Shown here: positions 41,248 through 50,248 of the stretch, piece by piece
How the letters are laid out: each line of letters starts with the position of its first letter
Numbering within the stretch: position 1 is the stretch's first letter
Program-made: the position numbers and the translations under genes
Notes under the pieces: generated by a model
Seen by the model: the letters and a program-made list of their open reading frames with translations, nothing else
Told to the model about the DNA's origin: nothing
Databases searched by the model: none
Source of the DNA: Candidatus Limiplasma pullicola
GTDB taxonomy: Bacteria; Bacillota; Clostridia; Christensenellales; Aristaeellaceae
Assembly (NCBI GenBank): GCA_018710985.1
Contig: DVIV01000001.1
Location: 62,001 to 126,000 of the forward strand
Direction: 5' to 3'
DNA: 64,000 nucleotides

Positions 41248-43611
41248 TCAGGCGCCGCCCGCCACGGTCCGCAGGGCCGCCAGCATCGGGCTGTCGCCAA
41301 GGCTGCATTTGGCCGCCGGGCGAATCATGTAGCGAAACGGCGACGGCGTATAGTCGATCAGACCCAGCTGGCAGAAGGCATGCAGCCCGGCGCGCGCCTG
41401 CGCGTCCTCCATGCCCGCCGCCTGCGCCAGCTGCCCAAGCGTACGGTATATGCCGCTGCGAAGCGCCCTGTAGAGCGTCCGGTAGGCCTCGTCGCTCGCG
41501 TCCACGGCGCGGGCCAGGGCCCTGAGCGCGTCGCTGCGCGGCAGCACATGCACCTGCGCGTCCGGCAGGCGGCTGCGCCACAGCGCCGCCTCGCCCGCGA
41601 ACGCCTCGCCGTCCAGCAGCCACACGTGCCGCCAGTGGCCTGCCATCAGCGGCAGCGCCGGCGCGGTCAGCAGCGTGGCAAAGCCGCGGGGGTCGTCCGG
41701 CGCGTGGGCGCATACGTCCAAATCGGCCAGCGCCAGCGCCCGGCGCGCCGAGGCATGCGTGCGCGCCGCCAGCAGATGCCCGCGCCGCCCCTCCCGGAGC
41801 GCGGCTTCCAGCGCGGGCCAGCCGGTTTCCTGTATGGATTCTGTATCCGAAAGGATTTTTCCTGCCTGCATGGAAAACGCGTCGGTCAACGCGTCCACCA
41901 GCGCGTTTCGCTCCGCCGGGCCGTCGGGCGCGTCCAGCGCCTGTGCCCACGCCTCGCGCACGGGCCGCAGGGCCTTCACGTCCAGCTGCAGCGACGTCAC
42001 CCCGCGAAAGGTGTTGCGCCCCAGGCTGAACACCGCGTCCACCTCGTCCGGAAGCGTCGAGGCCAGCGCACCCTGCGAAAAGGCGATGCCGCCCAGCATG
42101 CACCCGCCCTGCCGGAGGGTGAGCTTGAGGTGCGCGCCCTCCGCGCCCACGGCCCGGCGCTCCTCCGGCCGGAGCGCCCGCGCCAGGAACAGCGGCGCGG
42201 GGTTGCCGCAGCCAAAGGGGGCCATGCGGCTGATCTCGTCCAGCAGCGCGTCGGTGCAGTCCGAAAGGGTCAGCTCCGCGTCGTAGGGCTGGGCGGGCAC
42301 GAAGCAGCTTTCCTCCGCCCGCGCCACGGCGGATTGCAGGCGCTCGCAGAACGCCTCATAGCGGTCCGCCTCCAGCGTCACGCCTGCGGCCTGCTCGTGG
42401 CCGCCGTAGCGCAGCAGCAGATCGTCGCAGGTCTTGAGGCATTCGTGGATGTGCACGCCGGGGATGCTGCGCAGGCTGCCGTGCAATAGCCCGTCATGCT
42501 CGCTGAGCACGCAGGTGGGGCAGTAATACTGCTGGCACAGCCGCCCCGCCGCCAGGCCGATCACGCCCACGTGCCAGTCCTGCCCGCGCACGATCAGCGC
42601 GCGTTCCCCGATGAAGTCGTGCGCCGCGGCCTGCGCCTGCGCCGCCTTGACCAGCCGCTGCTCGGCGGCGCGGCGCTCGGTATTGAGCGCGTCCAGCTCC
42701 TCGGCCAGCCGGTCCGCCTCGGCAGGGTCGTCCGTCATCATCAGGCGCACGCCCTTGCCCGCGTCGTCCAGGCGGCCCGCCGCGTTCAGCCTCGGCCCCA
42801 GCCGGTAGCCCAGCACGTCGCTGTCCACGGGGTCGGGATCGCCGCTCACCCGGAGCAGCGCGCGCATGCCCTGCCGCTTCCGCCCGGCGATCGTCTTAAG
42901 CCCCAGCGCCACCAAGATCCGGTTCTCGTCCTCCAGCGGCACGATGTCCGCCACGGTGGCCAGCGCAGCCAGATCCAGATACTCCCGGCACGCCTCCAGC
43001 CCCAGCAGCGCCTGCGCCAGCTTGAAGGCCACCCCCGTGCCGCACAGGCGGCGGAAGGGATAGTCCCCCAGCAGCGGGTTGAGCGCCGCGTCGGCGGGGC
43101 TGGCCTCCAGCCCCAGGCCGTGATGGTCGGTCACGATCACCCGCATGCCCAGCCGCTGCGCCAGGCGCACCTCCTCGTGGTTGGTGATGCCCAGGTCCAC
43201 CGTGACCAGCACGCGATGGTCTTTGGCCAGCTGCTCCACCGCCGAAAGGTTCAGGCCGTAGCCCGCCTCGCGCAGCGGCGTATAGGGGTCGGCCCGAAGC
43301 CCGTAGCGGCGCAGCGCCTGCGTCATCAGCGCGCAGGCGCAGATGCCGTCCACGTCGTAATCGCCGTAGACCGCCACGCCAAGGCCGCGCCGCCGCGCGT
43401 CCGTGAGAATCGAGAGCGCCTCCGCCATGCCGTGCATGCGCATGGGGTCGTGCAGCCGGTCCGGCGAGGGGCTTAGAAACGCCTCGGCCTGCGCCGCGTC
43501 GGTGATGCCGCGCGCGTACAAAAGCCGCGCCGTTACCCCCTCGTAGGGGCGAAGCGCGGCCGCGGCGCGCCCGTCCAGCGGACGCGCCTGACGTGGGATA
43601 AAACGAAGCAA
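41248..43611 (-). CDS. recJ: Single-stranded-DNA-specific exonuclease RecJ
   Basis: 5'-3' exonuclease for recombination and repair. The product is about 787 residues. DHH motifs are intact: YGDYDVDG (D84-G89), VDLGITNHEE, and TDHHGLGL (DHH at 162-164). The DHHA1 motif RYGGHEQAAG follows near residue 390, then an OB-like region and a roughly 250-residue C-terminal extension seen in Firmicutes RecJ. The start is most likely the TTG at 43611, with AAGGAGG seven bases upstream; a GTG at 43629 is the alternative. No ATG fits. Confidence 0.92.
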   Translation of the reverse strand: MLRFIPRQARPLDGRAAAALRPYEGVTARLLYARGITDAAQAEAFLSPSPDRLHDPMRMHGMAEALSILTDARRRGLGVAVYGDYDVDGICACALMTQALRRYGLRADPYTPLREAGYGLNLSAVEQLAKDHRVLVTVDLGITNHEEVRLAQRLGMRVIVTDHHGLGLEASPADAALNPLLGDYPFRRLCGTGVAFKLAQALLGLEACREYLDLAALATVADIVPLEDENRILVALGLKTIAGRKRQGMRALLRVSGDPDPVDSDVLGYRLGPRLNAAGRLDDAGKGVRLMMTDDPAEADRLAEELDALNTERRAAEQRLVKAAQAQAAAHDFIGERALIVRGQDWHVGVIGLAAGRLCQQYYCPTCVLSEHDGLLHGSLRSIPGVHIHECLKTCDDLLLRYGGHEQAAGVTLEADRYEAFCERLQSAVARAEESCFVPAQPYDAELTLSDCTDALLDEISRMAPFGCGNPAPLFLARALRPEERRAVGAEGAHLKLTLRQGGCMLGGIAFSQGALASTLPDEVDAVFSLGRNTFRGVTSLQLDVKALRPVREAWAQALDAPDGPAERNALVDALTDAFSMQAGKILSDTESIQETGWPALEAALREGRRGHLLAARTHASARRALALADLDVCAHAPDDPRGFATLLTAPALPLMAGHWRHVWLLDGEAFAGEAALWRSRLPDAQVHVLPRSDALRALARAVDASDEAYRTLYRALRSGIYRTLGQLAQAAGMEDAQARAGLHAFCQLGLIDYTPSPFRYMIRPAAKCSLGDSPMLAALRTVAGGA

Positions 43612-43652
43612 TGCGGAGCCTCCTTGCACAGGGACGCGGGATAAGGGAGGCG

Positions 43653-45209
43653 TCAGGCCTTCTTTTCCTCGTGATACTCCTGCTCGGTGTTGACGTTCCA
43701 GATGTTGTCCTTGGTTTTGATACCGGCCACGAGGTTGTCCACCGCCTCAAAGGACGTGGCCATGGAGTGGTCCATGTTGTTGTAGCGGTGCTGGCCGTTG
43801 CGGCCCACGCAGTAGAGATTTTCAAAGCCGCTCAGATAGGAAACGACCTTGTCCATCTCGTCGTAGGTGTCGAAGTAGGCGGGGTACGCCTTCTTCACGC
43901 GCTCGCGGTGGCTCATGCGCACATGGTCCGGGCTGTCGATCACGCCCATGGCGCACAATTCGCGCGCCGCCATCGCCACGCACGCCTCCTCGCTCATGTT
44001 CCAGAAATCATCGCCCTCGTCGCAGAAGTACTCCAGCCCGATCCACACGGTATGCTCCGGGTCCTCCACCATGTAGGGCGACCAGTTGTTGAAAATCTGG
44101 ATGCGGCCCAGCTTCACGTTGGTATCCTGCACATAGATCCAGCAGTCGGGCACGATGTTGCCCAGCGTCTTGTGGTTGGTTTCGTTTTTCAGGTTCAGCC
44201 GGTCCACCAGCAGGCCCACGGTCACAAAATCGCGGTACGGCAGGCCCGCGGCCACGCGCGCCACATCCGCGGGCACATCGTTCATGCCCGCCACCAGGTC
44301 CTTGACCGGCATGGAGGAGAAGAACGCGTCCCCCTCCACCGTGTGCTCGCCGCTCTTGTCGCGGTAGCGAAGGCTCCTGACGCGCCCGCCCTCCGTGGTC
44401 AGGCCCAGGGCCTCCGCGCCCAGCAGAATCTTTCCGCCCATCTTCTCCACCTCGGCAGCCACGGTTTCCCACAGCTGGCCGGGGCCGTACTTGGGATAGC
44501 GGAATTCCTCAATCAGCGAGGTCTGCACGTGCTTCATCCGCTGTTCCCTGGAGACGAACACCTTGGAGAACATGTCCCTGAGGATGCCGAAGATGCTCAG
44601 CTCCTTGGTGCGCTGCTTGCCCCAGCTGGCGTCGATCTCGCGGGGATGACGGCCCCACAGCTTTTCGGTATAGCCCTCGAAGAACATGCCGTAGAGCTTT
44701 TTGCCGAAGCTGTTGATGTAGAAGTTTTCCAGGTTGTCGTTAGGGCGCTTGTGCAGCGTGGCGCAAAGGAAGCTCATCCCCACCTGCATGGTGGTGGCAA
44801 AGCCCATGGTCTTGAGTGTTTCCATCTTGAGGCTGATGGGATAGTCAAAGAAGTGCTTATCGTAATAGATGCGGCTGACGCGGTTGCGCACCAGCATGAC
44901 GCGGTCCTCCCTTTCGGGATCGGGGCCGCCGGCGCACAGCGGCACGGGCCGGCCCAGCACCTTGTCATCATAGGAGGGCGCGCCCTGCAGCGGCATGATA
45001 TCCGACCACCAGTCCATCACCCGCTGGTCCTTGCTGAAAAAGCGGTGCCCGCCGATATCCATGCGGTTGCCCTGATAGCGCACCGTTTTGGAGATGCCGC
45101 CGATTTCATGGCTCTGTTCCAGAACCGTCACGTCGTAGCCGCGCTTGAGCAGCTCATACGCCGCCGTCAGTCCGGCGGGGCCTGCGCCGATGATCCATAC
45201 TTTCTGCAT
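43653..45209 (-). CDS. FAD-dependent oxidoreductase (UGM/amine-oxidase-like, envelope associated)
   Basis: Flavoprotein of 518 residues. The N-terminal Rossmann loop is [16 protein letters not shown], followed by [18 protein letters not shown] and [10 protein letters not shown], typical of the amine oxidase / UDP-galactopyranose mutase-like superfamily. A central [12 protein letters not shown] segment is seen in related proteins near polysaccharide genes. The ATG at 45209 follows AGGAGC. It has its own promoter and heads the run recJ-DMT pair-trpS-flavoprotein. It could modify a nucleotide sugar or a polyprenyl-linked sugar; the substrate is not defined. Confidence 0.75.
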   Translation of the reverse strand: MQKVWIIGAGPAGLTAAYELLKRGYDVTVLEQSHEIGGISKTVRYQGNRMDIGGHRFFSKDQRVMDWWSDIMPLQGAPSYDDKVLGRPVPLCAGGPDPEREDRVMLVRNRVSRIYYDKHFFDYPISLKMETLKTMGFATTMQVGMSFLCATLHKRPNDNLENFYINSFGKKLYGMFFEGYTEKLWGRHPREIDASWGKQRTKELSIFGILRDMFSKVFVSREQRMKHVQTSLIEEFRYPKYGPGQLWETVAAEVEKMGGKILLGAEALGLTTEGGRVRSLRYRDKSGEHTVEGDAFFSSMPVKDLVAGMNDVPADVARVAAGLPYRDFVTVGLLVDRLNLKNETNHKTLGNIVPDCWIYVQDTNVKLGRIQIFNNWSPYMVEDPEHTVWIGLEYFCDEGDDFWNMSEEACVAMAARELCAMGVIDSPDHVRMSHRERVKKAYPAYFDTYDEMDKVVSYLSGFENLYCVGRNGQHRYNNMDHSMATSFEAVDNLVAGIKTKDNIWNVNTEQEYHEEKKA

Positions 45210-45283
45210 TTCGTGGCTCCTGTCGCCTTATGGCACAATATCTTTTTCGGAACGGCGCTTTTTCGCCTTTCCCGTCAAATAAC

Positions 45284-45312
45284 AGTATATATCAGCCGGA
45301 AGAATTTTGCAA
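45284..45312 (-). promoter_or_regulatory. Promoter of the 45209-38068 run
   Basis: On the minus strand TTGCAA (45312-45307) and TATACT (45289-45284) with a 17-base spacer, about 75 bases upstream of the flavoprotein start. Confidence 0.6.
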
Positions 45313-45358
45313 AGCCTAATTTTCCTCCGGCGCGGGTGTGCAAAATGCCGTTTGCCTC

Positions 45359-45389
45359 TTGACAGACCGCCTCCCGCGCGTGGTATGCT
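45359..45389 (+). promoter_or_regulatory. Promoter of the 4Fe-4S aldo-keto reductase
   Basis: Perfect TTGACA at 45359-45364 and TATGCT at 45384-45389 preceded by TGG (extended -10). The spacer is 19 bases, on the long side. Confidence 0.55.
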
Positions 45390-45447
45390 GGGAGTACATT
45401 CCGGCCGTGCGCCGCGGGCGCCGGCTGCCCAGGGAGGGAAAACAACG

Positions 45448-46575
45448 ATGATAACCCGCATGTTTCATGATATCCGTCTGCCGCGTTTGGGCTTTGGCGC
45501 CATGCGCCTGCCGCTGCTTGCGGACGGCTCCGGCCGGGTGGATGAGGCCGAAACGCGCAAAATGGTGGCCTATGCCATGCAAAACGGCCTGAACTACTTC
45601 GACACCGCCTACCCCTACCACGGGGGCGAGTCCGAACGCATCATGGGTCGCATCCTGGCGAATTACCCCCGTGAGAGCTACCTGCTGGCCACGAAGTTTC
45701 CCAGCCATGTAGCCGCCGCCGGGCGCAGCCCCGCCTCCATCTTCGAGGAGCAGCTGGCAAAATGCGGGGTAAGGCACTTCGATTTCTACCTGCTGCACAA
45801 CGTATGCGAAGCCACGACGCCCACCTTTTTGGACCCGGAGCTGGGCATCGTGGACTACCTGCTCAAGCAGCGCCGTCTGGGGCGCATCCGCCACCTGGGC
45901 TTTTCCAGCCACGGGAAGATGGACAACCTGCGCGAATTTCTGGACCGCTACGGAAGGGAGCTGTCCTTCTGCCAGATTCAGCTGAACTATCTGGACTGGA
46001 CGTTCCAAAGCGCGCGGGAGAAGTACGAGCTGCTGACCTCGCGGGGCATCCCCGTATGGGTGATGGAACCCGTGCGCGGCGGGCGGCTGGCCCGCCTGGA
46101 CGCGGCCGGGGAGGAAGCCCTGCGCGCGCTGAATCCGCGCCGCAGCCCCTCGGAATGGGCCTTCCGCTTCGTGCAGGACCTGCCCAACGTGTACGTGGTG
46201 CTCAGCGGCATGTCCGACATGGCGCAGCTAAGCGAAAACATCAAAACCTTCTCCGAACCCCAGCCCCTGACCGATGCCGAGCGCGAGGCGCTTTTGGCCC
46301 TGGCCGAGCGGATGAAGAACACCGTGCCCTGCACCGCGTGCCGCTACTGCGTGGACGGCTGCCCCGCCGGGCTGGACATTCCGATGCTGCTGGCCGCCTA
46401 CAACGCATTCCGCCTGTCCTCCTCCGAGGCGGAGCGCATCGAGGCCCTGCCCGCCGATAAGCAGCCCTCGGCCTGCGTGGGGTGCGGCCAGTGCGTAAAG
46501 GCCTGCCCGCAGGGCATCAACGTGCCCGCGCATCTGAAGGCCTTCGCCGACGGGCTGGCGCGCCGTTCCCGCTGA
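45448..46575 (+). CDS. Aldo/keto reductase with C-terminal 2x[4Fe-4S] ferredoxin domain
   Basis: Oxidoreductase of 375 residues. An N-terminal AKR TIM barrel (LPRLGFGAMRLP, NYFDTAYPYHGGESE with catalytic D and Y, and K in LLATKFPS) is fused to a C-terminal ferredoxin-like domain with CTACRYCVDGC and CVGCGQCVKAC, each ending in a P, typical of two 4Fe-4S clusters. This group is common in anaerobes and is probably ferredoxin-linked; the physiological carbonyl substrate is unknown. The ATG at 45448 follows AGGGAGGGA. Confidence 0.9.
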   Translation: MITRMFHDIRLPRLGFGAMRLPLLADGSGRVDEAETRKMVAYAMQNGLNYFDTAYPYHGGESERIMGRILANYPRESYLLATKFPSHVAAAGRSPASIFEEQLAKCGVRHFDFYLLHNVCEATTPTFLDPELGIVDYLLKQRRLGRIRHLGFSSHGKMDNLREFLDRYGRELSFCQIQLNYLDWTFQSAREKYELLTSRGIPVWVMEPVRGGRLARLDAAGEEALRALNPRRSPSEWAFRFVQDLPNVYVVLSGMSDMAQLSENIKTFSEPQPLTDAEREALLALAERMKNTVPCTACRYCVDGCPAGLDIPMLLAAYNAFRLSSSEAERIEALPADKQPSACVGCGQCVKACPQGINVPAHLKAFADGLARRSR

Positions 46576-46600
46576 CCGGCCGGGCGTGGGAGGATTTGTC

Positions 46601-46629
46601 TTGTCTAAGCGCGCCGATTTTGGTATAAT
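46601..46629 (+). promoter_or_regulatory. Promoter of the CDF transporter
   Basis: TTGTCT at 46601-46606 and a perfect TATAAT at 46624-46629 with a 17-base spacer. Confidence 0.75.
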
Positions 46630-46683
46630 GATCGGACATTGCCGCATATACCGGCCATATCCATCCAAAGGAGGCGCCTTGCC

Positions 46684-47847
46684 TTGACCGCATGGCTGAT
46701 TCGCCGCTTCATCCGGGAGGCGGACCGCGTCGACGACCCGGATGTCCGGGCCGCCTATGGCACCCTGGCCGCCGTAACGGGCATCGCCGTCAACCTGCTC
46801 CTCTCCGGCGGCAAGTTTCTCATGGGGCTGCTCAGCGGCTCGCTGGCCATCATGGCCGACGCCGCCAACAACCTCTCCGACGCGGCCGGCAGCATCGTCA
46901 CCTTGATCACCACGCGCCTGGCCCGCAAGCCCGTGGACCAGGAGCACCCCTTCGGCCACGGGCGCATGGAATACCTGGGGTCGCTGGCGGTGGGCGCGCT
47001 GATTCTGCTGATGGGATTGCAGCTCCTGCGTGACGGCATCTCCTCCGTCCTCAGCCCCGAACCGCTCACCCTGTCGTGGGTGGTGGTGGCGATTCTGGTG
47101 GCGTCGGTGCTTCTCAAGCTGTGGCTGTTCTTCTTCTACCGCAAGCTCGGCACGGCCATCCACAACGGCACGCTGCTGGCCGCCTCCAAGGACAGCCTGG
47201 GCGACGTGCTTTCCACCAGCGCGGTGCTGCTCAGCGTCCTGGCCTACCTCGCCTTCCAATGGGCCATCGACGGCTGGATCGGCCTGCTGGTGGCGGCCGT
47301 GGTGCTCAAGGCGGGCTTTGACGTATGCCGCGATACCATGGACAGCCTGCTGGGTGGCAAGCCGGACCCGGAAAAGATCCGCCAGATCCGCGAGCTGCTC
47401 CTTTCGCGCGAGGGCATTCTGGGCATCCATGACCTGGTGCTGCATGACTACGGCCCGGGCCGCTGCATCGCCTCCGTGCACGCCGAGGTCAGCGCCGACG
47501 CCAACATCGTGGCCATCCATGAGGCGATCGACGACGCCGAGCGCGAGATCGGGGAGAAGATGCACATGGCCATCTGCATCCACATGGACCCCGTCGTGAC
47601 CTCCGACGAAAACGTGAACCGCGTCCATCAGCAGATGTCGGATTTTCTCAAGAACACCGATCCCTGTCTGAGCCTGCACGACTTCCGCATGGTGCCTGGC
47701 CAGGGGCATATCAACCTGATTTTCGACTGCGTCACCCCCGCCGGCTACAAGGGGCGCGACGAGCTGCTCAAGTCCCTCAACGCCTACGCCCGCTCGCTGG
47801 ATGACCGCTACCGCCTGGTGGTGCAGTTCGACACCGACTACACCTGA
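46684..47847 (+). CDS. Cation diffusion facilitator family transporter
   Basis: Proton-coupled divalent metal exporter of 387 residues. Six membrane helices lie in the first 220 residues, with the metal-site DAANNLSDAAGS (D-x3-D type), the HPFGHGRMEYLG motif and DSLGDVLSTSA for the second D-x3-D. The soluble C-terminal domain (about 225-310) and an extra histidine-poor tail follow. The start is a TTG at 46684, ten bases after AAAGGAGG; no ATG fits the ribosome site. It has a good promoter and ends in the hairpin that overlaps the LCP gene ribosome site. Metal specificity is not assigned. Confidence 0.88.
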   Translation: MTAWLIRRFIREADRVDDPDVRAAYGTLAAVTGIAVNLLLSGGKFLMGLLSGSLAIMADAANNLSDAAGSIVTLITTRLARKPVDQEHPFGHGRMEYLGSLAVGALILLMGLQLLRDGISSVLSPEPLTLSWVVVAILVASVLLKLWLFFFYRKLGTAIHNGTLLAASKDSLGDVLSTSAVLLSVLAYLAFQWAIDGWIGLLVAAVVLKAGFDVCRDTMDSLLGGKPDPEKIRQIRELLLSREGILGIHDLVLHDYGPGRCIASVHAEVSADANIVAIHEAIDDAEREIGEKMHMAICIHMDPVVTSDENVNRVHQQMSDFLKNTDPCLSLHDFRMVPGQGHINLIFDCVTPAGYKGRDELLKSLNAYARSLDDRYRLVVQFDTDYT

Positions 47848-47874
47848 CCAAATCCCCCCAGCTGCAACAAAACC

Positions 47875-47920
47875 GCCCTTCTCTGCGTTGTCTAGGCACC
47901 AACGCAAAGGAGGGCTTTTT
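47875..47920 (+). terminator. Terminator-like hairpin that sequesters the LCP ribosome site
   Basis: Arms 47875-47890 and 47900-47915 pair over 16 positions (14 Watson-Crick, one G-U, one mismatch) with a nine-base loop, followed by TTTTT at 47916-47920. The ribosome site AAGGAGGG of the next gene (47907-47914) lies inside the right arm, and the ATG follows the T-run directly. Confidence 0.8.
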
Positions 47921-48781
47921 ATGAGGCGTTTGGTTCAACGGACCGCGGCGCTGCTTTGCGCGGCGCTGATGCTCCTTGCCGTCACGCCCGCGCGCGCGGA
48001 GGAATCCGTCCCCTTTACCGTGCTGCTTATCGGCGTGGACACATCGGGCAGGGCCGGGCGCAGCGACGTGATGATGCTGGCCAGCGTCGATCCCCAAGCG
48101 GGCCGCATCCGGCTGGCGTCGTTCCTGCGCGACCTGTACGTATCCATCCCCGGCCACGGGCGCGACCGGCTCAACGCCGCCTATTTTTACGGCGGCGAGG
48201 CGCTGCTTCTGAGGACGCTGGAGGAGAACTTCGGCGTCAGCGTTGATCATACCGTGACGGCGCATTTCCCCACGCTGGTGACGGCGGTGGACCTGCTGGG
48301 CGGCGTGGAGGCGGACATCACCGAGGCCGAGCGCGTGCAGCTCAACAAGATCCTGGAGGATTACAACCGCCAGGTGGGCCTTGCGGCGGACGACGGCCTG
48401 CTGGAAACCGCCGGCGAACACCTGCTCAACGGGCGGCAGGCCCTGAGCTACTGCCGCATCCGCAAGATCGACAGCGATTTTCAGCGCACCGGCCGCCAGC
48501 AGCGGCTCATCCAGAGCGCGGCGGAGCGGCTGAAGGCCATGAACCTCCTTGCGCTTTTGAAGCTGGCCGTGACGCTGCTTGACGAGGTGGAAACCGACCT
48601 GACGCTGGCCGATCTGGCGGCGTTGGCCCCGCTGCTGGGGTGCGATACGCTGGACATCCAGGGCGCGCACGTCCCCTTTGACGGGACCTACGCGGACGAA
48701 ACCGTCGGCGGCATGATGGTGCTCACCCCGGACCTTGCCGCCAACCGCTCGCAGCTCCGGCGCTTTCTGGAGGGCGAATGA
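47921..48781 (+). CDS. LytR-CpsA-Psr (LCP) family protein
   Basis: Extracytoplasmic transferase that attaches glycopolymers (teichoic acid or capsule) from lipid carriers to peptidoglycan. The product is 286 residues. A signal peptide spans 1-26. The LCP domain starts at VLLIGVDTSGRAGRSDVMML and includes the SFLRDLYV arginine motif, DRLNAAYFYGG and a C-terminal YCRIRKIDSDFQRTGRQQRL, all family signatures. It lacks the usual N-terminal cytoplasmic tail and membrane anchor seen in classical LCP proteins, so it may be released or loosely bound. Expression appears to depend on read-through of the hairpin directly upstream. Confidence 0.9.
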   Translation: MRRLVQRTAALLCAALMLLAVTPARAEESVPFTVLLIGVDTSGRAGRSDVMMLASVDPQAGRIRLASFLRDLYVSIPGHGRDRLNAAYFYGGEALLLRTLEENFGVSVDHTVTAHFPTLVTAVDLLGGVEADITEAERVQLNKILEDYNRQVGLAADDGLLETAGEHLLNGRQALSYCRIRKIDSDFQRTGRQQRLIQSAAERLKAMNLLALLKLAVTLLDEVETDLTLADLAALAPLLGCDTLDIQGAHVPFDGTYADETVGGMMVLTPDLAANRSQLRRFLEGE

Positions 48782-48814
48782 GCCGCGCAGGTCCTGCCGG
48801 AATTACACAACCAA

Positions 48815-48861
48815 GCGCCCTGAGCCTCGCCGGACGGCGTGAACCCAGGGCGCCTCTTTTT
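48815..48861 (+). terminator. Terminator after the LCP gene
   Basis: GCGCCCTG (48815-48822) and CAGGGCGC (48846-48853) pair around an inner small stem; a T-rich stretch ends at 48861. Confidence 0.75.
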
Positions 48862-48890
48862 GGGGCGGTTTCTCTGCCTTCGGCGCGGCG

Positions 48891-49253
48891 TCAGCGCGTC
48901 GCCGCTTTTTCCATCTCCACCCAGCGCTTCCATTCCGCCTCATCCGCGCCCACGGTGACGCGGCTGCCGTTTCTGACGATGGGGCTGACCAGCGCCATGG
49001 GGTCGTTCATCAGCTCCGAAAGAATCAGGCTGTCGGTGGACATGTGGGCCACGGGGCGCTCCAGCGCCTTTTTGCCGGAGCGGTCCACCAGGGCCCTGGC
49101 GCCGGCCGCGGCGGCGAACACCTCCAGCTCCTTTTTGCCCAGCCGGTGCTTTTTGAGGTCCATCATCTGATAGGGGATGCGGCGCTCCTTGAAGAAGCGC
49201 TCCGCCTTGAGCACGTCGGGATTTCTGTTTGACACGTAGATCTGAATGTTCAC
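48891..49253 (-). CDS. ArsC/Spx-fold protein lacking the catalytic cysteine
   Basis: Thioredoxin-fold protein of 120 residues in the ArsC/Spx/YffB family by its N-terminal IQIYVSN...LKAERFF segment and C-terminal SPIVRNGSRVTVGADEAEW segment. The position of the reactive cysteine (C-x-x-x-x-K-A) is taken by N11, and no cysteine occurs anywhere in the protein. Therefore arsenate reductase activity and a redox switch are excluded; a structural or regulatory role is more likely. The start is GTG at 49253, overlapping the dnaI stop by four bases. Confidence 0.8.
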   Translation of the reverse strand: MNIQIYVSNRNPDVLKAERFFKERRIPYQMMDLKKHRLGKKELEVFAAAAGARALVDRSGKKALERPVAHMSTDSLILSELMNDPMALVSPIVRNGSRVTVGADEAEWKRWVEMEKAATR

Positions 49254-50248
49254 GCTTCCTTCCCCTTTCGCCTGCGCGCCCGGCGCACGTCGCCGCCCAC
49301 GAAGCCCACGCGCAGGCAGATGTCCTTGTCCAGCAGGCGCGAGGTCACGCGCTCGGTGTAGCGCTCCAACAGCTCGTTCATGCTCAGGTTGGTGCTGAGA
49401 ATGGTGTGCCGCCCGTTCATCTGCCGCTCGTTGAGCAGGTTGAACAGCTGCGTCACGGTCACGTTGTTCATCAGCGGCTCGGTGCCCAGGTCGTCGATGA
49501 GCAAAAGCTCGGCCTCCATCAGCGGGGCCAGCCTGGCTCCGTCGTTGTCCATATAGGCCTGCCGCGCCGTTTCAAAGAAGCGGTAGGCGCTGATGTAGGT
49601 GGGCAGATAGCCGCGCTCGGCCACGCGGTGCGCGATGCACTGCATCAGAAACGTCTTGCCCAGGCCGCTCTTGCCCATCAGGAGCAGATCGCGCACCTGG
49701 GTTGCGGGAAAGCTGTCGGCATAGCGCCGGCAGATGTCGCGGTTGGCCTCCATGATGCGCCGCTGGGACCGGCCCTGTTCATCCGGCTCATCGGAAAAGA
49801 CGGACTCGTCATAGGTTTCAAAGGTGCCCGTGCCTGCACCCAGGCCGCTATGCTCCATCAGGCGGCGGTTGAGCTCCCGGCGCATGCAGTCGCACATGCG
49901 GCGGGAGGGGTCATACACGTATCCCTCGTCGCGGCAGACGGCGCAGGTGTAGACAGGCTGCAGGAAATCGGCCGTCAGGCCGCCCTGGATCAGCTTTTCC
50001 CGGATCTGCCGGTTCCACTCCGCCATACGCGCGGGCAGGCCGGCGTTGGCCTGCGGGTCGCGGCGGGGGTCGGTCAGGCTGGAGCGCACGCCCGCCATCA
50101 CCTCGGCATGGCGCTTTTCCAGCAGTTCCCGAAGGCCCGGGCACCGCCCGCAGGCCTCCTCGCGCCGCTTATCAAACAGGCGAAGGTTGTCCTCGCGCCG
50201 CCGGGCATACTCCTGCTCCAGCCGGGCCAAGATCTGCTCTCGCGTCAT
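49250..50248 (-). CDS. dnaI: DnaI/DnaC-like helicase loader
   Basis: Loads the replicative helicase (DnaB/DnaC) onto DNA. The product is 332 residues. An N-terminal zinc-binding region (CAVCRDEG and CDCMRREL) precedes an AAA+ ATPase domain with Walker A GKSGLGKTF and Walker B LLLIDDLG, then a conserved NVTVTQLFNLLNERQ..GRHTILSTNLS segment. It overlaps dnaD by four bases, matching the usual Firmicutes order of DnaD-type protein and loader; no phage genes are nearby. Confidence 0.92.
   Translation of the reverse strand: MTREQILARLEQEYARRREDNLRLFDKRREEACGRCPGLRELLEKRHAEVMAGVRSSLTDPRRDPQANAGLPARMAEWNRQIREKLIQGGLTADFLQPVYTCAVCRDEGYVYDPSRRMCDCMRRELNRRLMEHSGLGAGTGTFETYDESVFSDEPDEQGRSQRRIMEANRDICRRYADSFPATQVRDLLLMGKSGLGKTFLMQCIAHRVAERGYLPTYISAYRFFETARQAYMDNDGARLAPLMEAELLLIDDLGTEPLMNNVTVTQLFNLLNERQMNGRHTILSTNLSMNELLERYTERVTSRLLDKDICLRVGFVGGDVRRARRRKGKEA

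Noticed and set aside
48891-49253. Arsenate reductase
   Set aside because: The family fold is present, but the catalytic cysteine is absent and there are no arsenic genes nearby.
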